19,169 bases of DNA, from positions 1-19,169 of the forward strand of contig CAZLNR010000015.1 in the NCBI GenBank assembly GCA_964561035.1, in the 5' to 3' direction. Below the pieces are notes generated by a model. The model saw nothing but the letters and a program-made list of their open reading frames with translations, was not told the origin of the DNA and searched no databases. Below, piece by piece: positions 1 to 8,013 of this stretch (positions within the stretch are counted from its first letter, which is position 1; every line of letters begins with the position of its first letter). The translations under genes were made by a program, and so were the position numbers. This DNA comes from XYD2-FULL-39-9 sp964561035. Lineage in GTDB: Bacteria > Patescibacteriota > Patescibacteriia > Magasanikbacterales > GWA2-37-8.

Positions 1-2154
1 GCAACATCTTCAATATTTAATATTTCTTCAGTTGTCTCTTCAAGCATTTTCAGAGTCTTTGCTAATGGAAAAGTACTTATCGGCACTTCAACAATTGGCG
101 TAACTTCAACCTTGGATGTTGGCGGACAAATAGAAGTAAATCTTACCAGTCCAACCAATGCAACTTCTGCGTTATGTCATGTGGATAACGGAGCAACCGA
201 TAATCAAGTCATTTATGACTGTAATGGTACGGTATCGGCCGACTATATGGAAATGTACGCTGCCGATGTTGGTTTGCAGCTTGGGGATGTGGTAGTACTA
301 AGTAATAATTTTGTAACTACCTCTGATGGAAATTATATTCCTAAATTAAGCAAATCAACCGGTCCATATCAAAATGGTTTAGTGGGTATTATTTCAGATT
401 CGGCTCAAGCCGGCGATTTTAATAGTATTGGTCATAATGTTTCAGACTCTGATAATCCGCTACCTTTAGCCCTTGCTGGTCGCGTGAGAATTAAAGTAAC
501 TAATAGCAACGGCGCAATTCATGTAGGCGATAAATTAACTTCTTCAAATATTGCTGGTGTGGCAATGAAAGCAACTGGCGAAGGCCCAACTGTTGCGGTT
601 GCTATGGGTGATTATAATAGTGCTGAAGTTGGAACAGTAATGGCTTTTGTAAACTTAAATTGGAACAATACGTTATATCAGGCTCTTACTGTTGAAACAA
701 ATAGCAGCAGTCTAATTGTTGGTAGTATAAGCAGTCCTCGCGATGTGGTAATAAACGGAAATATATCATTTGGTCAAACCGGCATATTTAATACTCTCTC
801 ATTCGCAACCTCAACCTTGTTTGAATCAGGCGTAGAAAGCTTTGTGGGTGCGCGCGCCTTTACCTTTAACGCAACAAATTTTGGATCATCTGCAGATAAT
901 TATATTATTTCTTTGCGCGCTAATAATAACCCTGTGTTCTCAGTTGCTGCCAATGGAGACGTGCATGCTTTAGGAAATTATTATGGCGCAAGTGCGGTAT
1001 TTGGAACCTCTACCAATCCGGGAGATTTAGCAGAGCGTGTTGATATAGCTGCGGACGATACTGTAGAAGCTGGAGATGTGGTGATGGTAGATGCTAGTGC
1101 TCCTGATACATACAGAAGAACAAGCCAGTCATATACCGAAGCGGTAGCGGGTGTAATCTCAACCAACCCAACTATCGTGGTTGGTAATGGCAAGACAGAA
1201 AATACGGCAGTAATGGCAATGGTAGGTCGTGTGCCTGTTAAAGTTTCAGCTGAAAACGGGTTGATTAAAAAAGGTGATTTATTGGTAAGTGCATCACTTC
1301 CTGGTTTTGCTATGAAATATGATCCTACCAAAGATAAAAACAATAAAGTGGTAGGCATAGTAGGTCTAGCTTTGGAATCTCTTGATACTTCTTCAACAGG
1401 AAAGGTGCTTGCCTTAGTTCGTACTGCTTGGGTATACAATAAAGATAAGGATATTGAAGATTTGCGCAGAGATATTGAATCTGTGGCTGGCGTATCAACT
1501 AGCAGCACTATAGAAAACCTTAGTGTTCAAGGAACTGGCAGTACGCTTTCTTATACAGATGATCTTAATTTGCAAAACCATTCATTGTTAAATGTAGCGG
1601 GTATTTTTGGTAAAAATAACAAATGGAGAATAGATGAGTTTGGCAATCTGATTCAAAAGATTAACACTGTGGCAGGAGAAAAAGAGATTTATGGTTTGCA
1701 AAGTGTTGGAAAACAAGAGATAGTTATTTCCGGCACCAGTACGTTAGAAAATGGTATAAAACAAGTGGTGTTAGCCGACTTGGATCAGGCAATAATAGAT
1801 AAAACTGTTCCGCTTAAGATTCAGATTACTATGTCTGGAGAAACTAATGGCGTATATGTCTTCGAAAGAAACTATGACAGCTTTACGGTAAAAGAAAATA
1901 ATAATGGCCAAAGTAACGCCGCATTTGACTGGACGGTAATTGCTAAGGTGCTTTCAGAAGACCAGGTACAACCGGAAGTTCCAATTATTGATCAAAGCTC
2001 TGGTGCTGCAAGTACAGACACTTCAAATATTGATGTTGTACCAGATATCTCTGTTACAAGTAGTCCAGAAATACTTTCAAGTACCGAAACAGTCGTTCCC
2101 GCACCAGAACCAGCTGTGATTGAAACAGTAGACACATCATCTACAACTCCTTAA
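1..2154 (+). CDS. Large secreted/surface repeat protein, 5' end outside window
   Basis: The frame is open from base 1, so the N-terminus and any signal peptide lie upstream; 717 residues are visible and the stop is TAA. The protein is Ser/Thr/Asn/Gly-rich and almost free of Cys, as in long beta-structured surface proteins or fibres. A module occurs twice, at about residues 121-220 and 380-480 of the visible part. Each copy has an AGVIS/VGIIS-like strand, a GR-V-(R/P)-(I/V)-KV strand (residues 160 and 409), a GD(K/L)L turn and a 'PGFAMK/AGVAMK' strand. Before the second copy comes 'NPGDLAERVDIA', a pattern I associate with large exported proteins of Patescibacteria. After about residue 490 come a further beta-rich stretch and a Ser/Thr/Pro/Glu-rich tail with no membrane anchor. 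The next surface-protein gene starts 16 nt downstream, so the two are probably co-transcribed. Role in the cell surface or attachment is inferred; no enzyme motif is visible. Confidence 0.8.
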   Translation, partial: ATSSIFNISSVVSSSIFRVFANGKVLIGTSTIGVTSTLDVGGQIEVNLTSPTNATSALCHVDNGATDNQVIYDCNGTVSADYMEMYAADVGLQLGDVVVLSNNFVTTSDGNYIPKLSKSTGPYQNGLVGIISDSAQAGDFNSIGHNVSDSDNPLPLALAGRVRIKVTNSNGAIHVGDKLTSSNIAGVAMKATGEGPTVAVAMGDYNSAEVGTVMAFVNLNWNNTLYQALTVETNSSSLIVGSISSPRDVVINGNISFGQTGIFNTLSFATSTLFESGVESFVGARAFTFNATNFGSSADNYIISLRANNNPVFSVAANGDVHALGNYYGASAVFGTSTNPGDLAERVDIAADDTVEAGDVVMVDASAPDTYRRTSQSYTEAVAGVISTNPTIVVGNGKTENTAVMAMVGRVPVKVSAENGLIKKGDLLVSASLPGFAMKYDPTKDKNNKVVGIVGLALESLDTSSTGKVLALVRTAWVYNKDKDIEDLRRDIESVAGVSTSSTIENLSVQGTGSTLSYTDDLNLQNHSLLNVAGIFGKNNKWRIDEFGNLIQKINTVAGEKEIYGLQSVGKQEIVISGTSTLENGIKQVVLADLDQAIIDKTVPLKIQITMSGETNGVYVFERNYDSFTVKENNNGQSNAAFDWTVIAKVLSEDQVQPEVPIIDQSSGAASTDTSNIDVVPDISVTSSPEILSSTETVVPAPEPAVIETVDTSSTTP

Positions 2155-2170
2155 ATAATAAAATCTGACA

Positions 2171-3280
2171 ATGGCAGAATGTAGTATGAAACATGCGTTT
2201 ACAAAAATGATTATCTTGGCGCTGTTTGTGGTAAGCTCATTCTGCGTCATTTTGGTTGCAAAAGGAGCTGATCAGAGTGTTACAGTGCAAGCAAATGTAC
2301 CTTCGGCGGGCGGCGGAGGTGGTGGAGGGGGCGGCGGAGGCGATCAGTCGCCTTCGCTGTTTAATGTAAACTCAAGCACAACATATACATCCGCCCAAAT
2401 CACCTGGGAAGCAACCGATGATAGAGGTATAGAAAGTGTAGTGTTTGTGTATGGTTTGAGTACGGCTTATGGCAGTTCAGGTAATGTAACCGGAAATTAC
2501 CAAACTACCTTGGTCAGTTTAGCAACAGGCACAATTTATTATTATAAAATTTCAGTGACAGATACAGGTCTGCATACGGTGGAGTATGCAGGAAGTTTTA
2601 GCACCCAAGCTTCACCAATTCCGCCGCCAGATACCACTGCTCCCACTATAACAAATGTTCAAGTTAGTACAGGGGTTACCACTGCAACTATAACATGGGT
2701 AACAAACGAAAATGCAGATAGCCAAATTTTATACGGCAACACTGTTTCGTATGGCAGTAATTATTTTGATCCAACCCAGACGTTGTCTCATAGCGTTTTA
2801 TTGTTTAATTTAGATCCAAATACTTTCTATCATTTTCAGATAGTTTCTACTGATGCAGCGGGGAACAGTAGTAGCACAGCCGATATTACTTTTACTACTA
2901 AAGCTGATATTGTGCCTCCGCCCGATGTTTCAAATTTTATTTTAACGACTACCAGCAATTCAATTGTTCTGTCTTGGACAAATCCAAGTCTTGTGGGTAC
3001 GCCGGATTTTAATGGAGTGAGAGTGTTGCGGAAAATTGGGGGCAGTTCAAGCGGGTTGGCAGATGGAGTGCAAGTGTATTCGGGTAGTGCAGAAACTTTT
3101 ACTGATACAAGCGTGGCAGTAAATACTAACTATTTTTATACTATTTTTTCGATCGATACCTCAGGAAATACAAGTCCGGGAGTTTTTCGTAATGGGCAAA
3201 TTGTTCCAGCCTCAGTTCCGGTCGAAATTTGTGGTAATGGCATAGATGATAATAGCAATGGATTGATTGATTGTGCTGAT
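2171..3280 (+). CDS. Surface protein with Fn3-like domains, N-terminal part (gene broken by assembly gap)
   Basis: First part of one gene that continues after the gap at 3381. Residues 1-33 form a signal peptide or N-terminal anchor, with Lys at residues 7 and 12 and a hydrophobic core at 13-30. The second Met at residue 6 (position 2186) gives a more usual signal peptide and may be the true start. Eleven consecutive Gly (residues 47-57) form a linker. Three fibronectin type III-like beta-sandwich domains follow at about residues 61-146, 157-243 and 250-346, with 'ITWE', 'ITWVT' and 'VLSWT' B-strands and 'YYYKIS', 'YHFQIV' and 'YFYTIF' F-strands. The last two linkers contain PPP. The part before the gap ends with a Cys/Asp repeat unit, CGNGIDDNSNGLIDCAD. 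Likely exported and involved in surface contact; the ligand is unknown. Confidence 0.85.
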
Positions 3281-3543
3281 NNNNNNNNNNNNNNNNNNNN
3301 NNNNNNNNNNNNNNNNNNNNNNNNNNNNNNNNNNNNNNNNNNNNNNNNNNNNNNNNNNNNNNNNNNNNNNNNNNNNNNNNAATTTGTGGTAATGGCATAG
3401 ATGATAATAGCAATGGATTGATTGATTGTGCTGATATGGCTTGTTCAGCATTATCGCAGTGTGCAAGCACTTCAACTCCGCCAGCAGAAATTTGTGGTAA
3501 TGGCATAGATGATAATAGCAATGGATTGATTGATTGTGCTGAT
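3224..3543 (+). repeat. Exact 57-bp direct repeats (108-bp period) in the surface-protein gene
   Basis: The same 57 bp, encoding EICGNGIDDNSNGLIDCAD, occurs at 3224-3280, 3379/3381-3435 (first 2 bp lost in the gap) and 3487-3543 with no base difference visible. The second and third copies are 108 bp (36 codons) apart. A diverged fourth unit with the protein pattern CGNGLDDDSDGLVD follows near 3595. Identical DNA implies recent duplication or gene conversion and explains why assembly failed here. Confidence 0.95.
3281..3380. other. Assembly gap (100 N) inside surface-protein gene
   Basis: Exactly 100 N, a conventional placeholder. Both flanks are the same repeat unit. To keep the frame, the missing length must be 2 modulo 3, whereas 100 is 1 modulo 3. 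A single normal spacer would give 53 nt, and each further unit adds 108 nt. Confidence 0.97.
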
Positions 3544-5358
3544 GCGGCATGTAGCGCCCTTTCTGCCTGTTCTAATACTCCGGTAAATGCTGTGTGTGGG
3601 AATGGCTTGGATGATGATAGCGATGGTTTGGTGGATTTTCCTGCGGATAAAGGATGTTCTTCAATTACAGATACTGATGAGTATAATGCGCCGGAGTCTA
3701 CTGTTCCATCATTTGAAAAAATTAATATAAACGATGTGCAGTTTTTAACTGCTAATAGAAAAATTACTTTGGCAATCACCGGAAATACGATAATGGGCTT
3801 ACAAGGAGCTGGTCTAACTGTGGCTGTGCCTGAAGATAAATTATACGCTGCCCCAAGAACAATGGTGTTGCAAATTGGCGATACTGATCGCCATCAATTT
3901 ATTTACAGCGCTACTGCCAAGGAATACATCGCTGAAGTTTCGTTTGCTCGCATAGGGATAGCGCAAGCATATATTGAAATTGATTATGGAGGCGGGCAGC
4001 AAGACGCTGTTGGTTTTAGTATTAGAGCTGTGCCTATGGGTAAAGTGCTGGGCGGCAACTCGGTTCCCCTTGAAGGTGCAGAAATAATTTTAAAAGATGG
4101 GAATGGAAACCCGTTTAGCATGGGAGAATACGGGCAATTAAACCCAATATATTCTGATGCTGATGGAAATTTTGGTTGGATGGTGCCAAACGGTAGCTAT
4201 GTTGTTACTGTTAGGAAAAATAATTTTTATGAACGCACGGTTAATATTAGTAATGTTGCTAATAATATTATAAGTCAAAATTTTACTCTAATTGCCGAAC
4301 CGGAAAAATTAGTGCTTGCTATTGATCCAGATTTATCAATCCAAGATAATGTAAAAAACATTGCCGGATCTGTAGTAAAACAAACCAAGGTTTTATCCAA
4401 TGTTGCAGTTCAGAAAATTCAAGACGCAGCTACTGATCCCGAGGTTAAAAAAGTAAATGAAACAATTGTAGCTCCTGCGGTTATTACTACTGTGGTTGTC
4501 GGTGCTGCACCGCTCATTTCCTGGCTTGATTTCGTGCCGTTTTTACGATTGTTATTCTTGCAGCCGCTTATGCTTCTCGGTTGGCGCCGTCGAGAGAAAT
4601 GGGGGTTAGTATATAACACTTTGAGCAAGCTGCCTATAGATTTGGCCATGGTGCGTTTGGTGAATGCGGAAACGGGGAAGGTAGTGCAATCAAAAGTAAC
4701 CGATTCAAAAGGCAGGTTTATTTTTACAGTTGGACCAGGTAAGTATAAAATTCATGTACAAAAAAATACTTTTATTTTCCCATCCCAATTTTTAGCAGAT
4801 TATAAAAATGACGGACAGAAAGCCGAGATATATCATGGAGAGATTATAGAGGTGCGCGCGCCAAGCAGCATTACTGCAATTATTCCACTCGATCCTGCTG
4901 GGGCGCAAAAAAAGCCAGTGCGGTTGGTGTGGGAAAAAATTGCTCGCCGAGCCCAAACTTTTGTTTCAGTTTTAGGAATTGTTATTACCGCTGGTTCTCT
5001 GTATATATCTCCTAAGTGGTATGTTGGGGTATTGTTGGGTGTGCATGTAGCATTTTTCTTTCTGTTTAGAAAATTAGCGTTGCCGCCTAAGATTAAAAAT
5101 TGGGGAATAGTCTACGATCAGTCCACCAAAGCCCCAATTTCTCGCGTGGTGGCTCGTTTATTCAATGCACAATTTAATAAACTGGTTGATACGCAAATCA
5201 CCGATGGTAGTGGAAAATATTATTTTATGGCTGGAGATGCTCGGTTTTATGTTACTTATGAGCATAAGGAATATCACCCTCAAAAAACAGATATCATTAA
5301 TTTGGAAGGTAAAGAATCGGAGGCTATTACGGCTGAGGTGGCATTGAAAAAAAGCTAG
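3381..5358 (+). CDS. Surface protein, C-terminal part: Cys/Asp repeats, carboxypeptidase-regulatory-like domains, membrane segments
   Basis: Continuation of the gene at 2171. It starts inside another copy of the same repeat, so the apparent frame change comes from the arbitrary gap length. Two more CGNG-(I/L)-DD-x-S-x-GL units follow; they look like Ca-binding thrombospondin-3-type or Myxobacteria-type Cys/Asp repeats. Next come a beta domain (about 3715-4035) and a carboxypeptidase-regulatory-like (transthyretin-like) domain at about 4060-4290. A hydrophobic segment at 4468-4581 ends in 'GWRRREKW', a positive-inside signal. A second regulatory-like domain (4585-4785), a membrane hairpin (4954-5070) and a third such domain (5089-5283) follow. 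Domains two and three share 'WG-(L/I)-VY...(S/T)K-x-PI...TD..GK/R-(F/Y)-(I/Y)-F', so they arose by duplication. If the first segment crosses once, both lie in the cytoplasm. The stop is TAG. Function is unknown; a cell-surface scaffold is the best inference. Confidence 0.85.
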
Positions 5359-5373
5359 TTTTAGCTAATCTAG

Positions 5374-5402
5374 TTGACAAAAAATTACCCGTGCTTTACA
5401 AT
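5374..5402 (+). promoter_or_regulatory. Sigma70-type promoter for tRNA-Ala and ychF
   Basis: A consensus TTGACA (5374-5379) and TACAAT (5397-5402) are separated by 17 bp. The expected start is about 5409, some 11 nt before the tRNA. It is the best promoter match in the window and lies just after the stop of the surface-protein gene, marking a new transcription unit. Confidence 0.8.
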
Positions 5403-5419
5403 TTAACAAGTTTTATTTA

Positions 5420-5493
5420 GGGCCAATAGCTCAGCTGGCTAGAGCGCTTCCATGGCATGGAAGAGGTCTGGGGTTCAAATCCCCATTGGTCCA
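5420..5493 (+). tRNA. tRNA-Ala (anticodon GGC)
   Basis: A complete 74-nt cloverleaf. The acceptor stem pairs GGGCCAA with TTGGTCC and contains the G3:U70 wobble that marks alanine tRNAs. The anticodon stem CTTCC/GGAAG encloses loop ATGGCAT, giving anticodon GGC. The T-arm is TGGGG-TTCAAAT-CCCCA and the discriminator base is A. The 3' CCA is not encoded. The ychF start codon lies 14 nt downstream, so the tRNA is probably processed from a common transcript. Confidence 0.97.
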
Positions 5494-5507
5494 CAATAGT
5501 AATCTCT

Positions 5508-6578
5508 ATGTCCCTATCAGTCGGAATTGTCGGTTTGCCTAATGTTGGAAAATCAACTTTGTTTAACGCTCTGACTCGCAGCAAGCAGGCCGATGCTCAA
5601 AATTATCCTTTCTGCACCATAGATCCTAATGTAGGGGTGGTAGAAGTGCCGGACGCTCGATTGCAAAAATTGGCTGATGTTTCAGTTTCAAAAAAAGTAA
5701 TTCCTACAGCGATAGAGTTTGTGGATATTGCCGGTTTGGTAAAAGGCGCTTCGGAAGGCGAGGGTTTGGGAAATAAATTTTTATCTCATATTAGAGAGGT
5801 TGATGCTATAGTACAAGTAGTGCGCGCATTTTCTGATGCCAATGTTATTCATGTGCATAACAAAGTTGATCCGCATAACGACGCAGAAGTCATCAATCTT
5901 GAATTGGCGTTGGCAGATTTGCAAACTGTGTCAAAACGACTTGATACAGTAAAGCGTTCGGCTAAGGGAGCTTCGGCAAAAGAATTTGAGAAACAAATTG
6001 AAGTGTTAGCTCGTGTAGAGAAAGAATTGCAAGAAGGCCGTCCGGCACGATCTCTTGAATATACCGAGGATGAAAAAAATATCATGAAAGAATTGCAGCT
6101 TTTAACCATGAAGCCGATGTTATATGTGGTAAATATTGATGATGCGGCCGGTAACACCACTCCTCGAGTTGATGAAAAAACACCCCAAATTGAAATTTCT
6201 GCTAAACTAGAAGCGGAGTTGGCCGAACTAACTCCTGAAGAAGCGCGTGAATATTTACAAGAGCTCGGTATGAAAGAAACCGGTCTTGACAAGCTTATCA
6301 CTGCCAGTTATAAATTGCTTGAGTTGATTACTTTCTTTACATCGGGTGAGCAAGAAACACGAGCTTGGACAGTTCGGCAGCAGACAAAAGCGCCGGATGC
6401 GGCCGGGGTTATTCATACGGATTTTATCAAAGGATTTATAAAAGCAGATGTGGCTAGTTGGGAAGATTTTGTAGGCGCCGGTGGCTGGGCAAAAATAAAA
6501 GAAACAGGGAAACTTCGCCTGGAAGGCAAGGAGTATATAGTGAGAGATGGCGATGTGTGCTATTTCCACGTTCAATAA
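5508..6578 (+). CDS. ychF: Ribosome-binding GTPase/ATPase YchF (Obg family)
   Basis: 356 residues, close to the usual 360 of the family. The P-loop GLPNVGKST is at residues 9-17, a switch region with NYPFCTI at 32-38, and the G3 motif DIAG at 73-76. The G4 position reads NIDD (209-212) instead of NKxD, in line with the relaxed, often ATP-preferring nucleotide specificity of YchF. A helical region (about 130-200) separates the G motifs, and the C-terminal TGS domain is clear ('GVIHTDFIKGFIKADV' and 'GKLRLEGKEYIVRDGDV'). YchF is a nearly universal translation-associated protein that binds ribosomes and is linked to stress responses. I chose the ATG at 5508 because the frame upstream runs into the tRNA; 'MSLSVGIVGLPNVGKST' is the normal N-terminus. 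No Shine-Dalgarno motif is present. Confidence 0.97.
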   Translation: MSLSVGIVGLPNVGKSTLFNALTRSKQADAQNYPFCTIDPNVGVVEVPDARLQKLADVSVSKKVIPTAIEFVDIAGLVKGASEGEGLGNKFLSHIREVDAIVQVVRAFSDANVIHVHNKVDPHNDAEVINLELALADLQTVSKRLDTVKRSAKGASAKEFEKQIEVLARVEKELQEGRPARSLEYTEDEKNIMKELQLLTMKPMLYVVNIDDAAGNTTPRVDEKTPQIEISAKLEAELAELTPEEAREYLQELGMKETGLDKLITASYKLLELITFFTSGEQETRAWTVRQQTKAPDAAGVIHTDFIKGFIKADVASWEDFVGAGGWAKIKETGKLRLEGKEYIVRDGDVCYFHVQ

Positions 6579-6590
6579 TTTATTTATAAA

Positions 6591-6622
6591 CATAAAAGAC
6601 GCTTTTGTAAGCGTCTTTTATG
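6591..6622. terminator. Bidirectional Rho-independent terminator between ychF and the methyltransferase gene
   Basis: A perfect 14-bp stem (CATAAAAGACGCTT with AAGCGTCTTTTATG) around a TTGT loop. The arms end in A-runs and T-runs, so it gives a U-tract on both strands. It sits between two convergent genes and can end both transcripts. Confidence 0.85.
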
Positions 6623-6629
6623 TTTTAGA

Positions 6630-7706
6630 TTATTGTTTTTTAAATCTCCAGATTTCTCTGCCGACGCGCTGGTCGGGGCGAGCATAAAGAAGCGAAGTTG
6701 TGTTTTCAAAAAATGGATCAAGAGCAAAGCCGAGCTGCTTAATTTCTTTTTGACATTCAATTTTTATCCATTCATTCTGCCATTTAAAGCATGGAACTAA
6801 AAATACGACTGTGCCGCCAGGTTTTAATATGCGCTGGAATTGGGCAAAGGCTGCTAAGTATAATTGTTTTAAGCTGTGCGCTTGAGCCAGCAATTCTTCT
6901 TTGGTTTCTCGCCCCTTAAGCGGTTTGCCTAAGTACGGTTCAGTGGCGATCGCATCTATAGATGATGGTTTGAGCATGTTAGAAATTTGCAAAACATCGC
7001 AAACTTTTAACGACGCCATATTTTCAACAAGATCAATGCCAAATTGCTGCGCAGTCCAGGCAATATTTTTTTGTGAATCTGCAACAGCTTTTTCGGAAGA
7101 GTCTGTGCCGATAAGATTTGAGTATCCGAGCAGCAATGCCTCGCTGATGATAGTGCCTGATCCGCAAAATGGATCAAGAAGTGCTGTTTGGTGAGAAGCT
7201 CCTGTCAGGTTTATCATGATCATTGCAAGTTTGGGCGGTAGCATTCCGCTCACATCATCGCGTCCTGGTCTGCCAAAATCTCGGGCGCTAAATTCTTCAA
7301 AGGGCTGCACAGATTCGGTTTTTGCTAGTGAAAAAACATTGTGTCCGCTTTGGAAAATTAAAAATTCTCGCCCGCGNNNNNNNNNNNNNNNNNNNNNNNN
7401 NNNNNNNNNNNNNNNNNNNNNNNNNNNNNNNNNNNNNNNNNNNNNNNNNNNNNNNNNNNNNNNNNNNNNNNNNNNNTTAATTGTGCCGCCAATATGCTTG
7501 ATAAAATCAGGGTCTAGAGGCCTGTCTATTTCGGCGCGTAAAATCGGACCGCGGTTTTGTTTGTTGTATTCTAAGAAGAATTTGCTGTCAGTATGCTGCT
7601 TGAGCACGGTTTCAATTTCTGAAACAGAAATTAGTTTTTCTCTGCCTAAAACAAACCAGTATACGTGGGGTTTTGACTTGCTATTGTTTTGAGCTGGTTG
7701 AGGCAT
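6630..7706 (-). CDS. TRM11/UPF0020-type RNA (guanine-N2) methyltransferase, interrupted by assembly gap
   Basis: The N-terminal part 'VYWFVLGREKLISVSEIETVL' matches the THUMP-like start of TRM11/UPF0020 proteins. After the gap come 'SVQPFEEFSARDFGRPGRD' and 'GMLPPKLAMIMINL', then the SAM-binding motif DPFCGSGT and the catalytic-type motif TEPYLG (family NPPY/DPPY position). The family transfers methyl groups from S-adenosylmethionine to exocyclic N2 of guanosine in tRNA or rRNA; a target such as tRNA G10 is inference. The ATG at 7706 was chosen because the family N-terminus begins just after it; upstream frame extends into the preceding gene but looks unrelated. It overlaps the end of that gene by 26 bp, suggesting it is the last gene of the pilus operon. 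The frame is kept across the 100-N gap, but the family normally has about twice the 34 residues implied there. Confidence 0.85.
   Translation of the reverse strand: MPQPAQNNSKSKPHVYWFVLGREKLISVSEIETVLKQHTDSKFFLEYNKQNRGPILRAEIDRPLDPDFIKHIGGTIXXXXXXXXXXXXXXXXXXXXXXXXXXXXXXXXXXRGREFLIFQSGHNVFSLAKTESVQPFEEFSARDFGRPGRDDVSGMLPPKLAMIMINLTGASHQTALLDPFCGSGTIISEALLLGYSNLIGTDSSEKAVADSQKNIAWTAQQFGIDLVENMASLKVCDVLQISNMLKPSSIDAIATEPYLGKPLKGRETKEELLAQAHSLKQLYLAAFAQFQRILKPGGTVVFLVPCFKWQNEWIKIECQKEIKQLGFALDPFFENTTSLLYARPDQRVGREIWRFKKQ
7377..7476. other. Assembly gap (100 N) inside the methyltransferase gene
   Basis: Exactly 100 N. Coding sequence on both sides is in the same frame if the true length is 1 modulo 3. 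The missing piece is the end of the THUMP-like region; homologues suggest the real gap is longer. Confidence 0.97.
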
Positions 7707-8013
7707 ATGTAGAGGATGTTGTCGGTTGGTAGTAGAATACATTGCGTATATCAGGGGAAAAGTACTCCAATTTGCTCTTTTTTTCAATAGCGGCTGCCGC
7801 TCGCTCAAAAGCTGCTAGATCAAGATTGTAAATATTAACACTTGATTTTAGCGCGACAATAGTACTGCTATCAGCGATAGTAGTGTAGATATTTTGATAA
7901 ATAAAGTAATAGGTAAGTCCTATGCCCGATATAAGGATGGCAAAAATGCAGATATATACGATGCGCCAAACTCCGTAGCTGGTTTTATACGCAGTTGTTT
8001 TATTTTTATTCAT
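7681..8013 (-). CDS. Small single-pass membrane protein at end of pilus cluster, function unknown
   Basis: About 110 residues from ATG 8013; an ATG at 8019 and a TTG at 8028 are also possible, and no Shine-Dalgarno motif decides between them. A basic N-terminus (KNKTTAYKTSYG) precedes one membrane helix (VYICIFAILISGIGLTYYFIY). A short alpha-helical region follows and a Ser/Thr/Tyr/Gln-rich tail. It starts within the end of pilO (8-bp overlap), so it is translated with the pilus genes. The layout of short cytoplasmic N-terminus, one helix and an external domain resembles PilN and PilO, and it stands where PilP is encoded in Proteobacteria. It has no lipobox and I see no PilP similarity. I do not recognise a family; a pilus-assembly accessory role is inferred from position. 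The stop is TAG. Confidence 0.75.
   Translation of the reverse strand: MNKNKTTAYKTSYGVWRIVYICIFAILISGIGLTYYFIYQNIYTTIADSSTIVALKSSVNIYNLDLAAFERAAAAIEKKSKLEYFSPDIRNVFYYQPTTSSTYASTSSKQ

Noticed and set aside
981..1508. Antisense open frame of 175 codons inside the first gene
   Set aside because: Low-complexity Ser/Thr/Ala shadow of the plus-strand repeat protein; no start signal or family.
3281..3381. True frameshift or two separate genes in the surface-protein region
   Set aside because: The frame change depends only on the arbitrary 100-N length; both sides carry the same repeat in matching phase.
3224..3543. CRISPR-like direct repeats
   Set aside because: Repeats are in frame, encode a Cys/Asp protein unit, and the spacers encode similar peptides; they are coding repeats.
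5849..6593. Antisense open frames within ychF
   Set aside because: They mirror a strongly conserved gene and have no recognisable domain.
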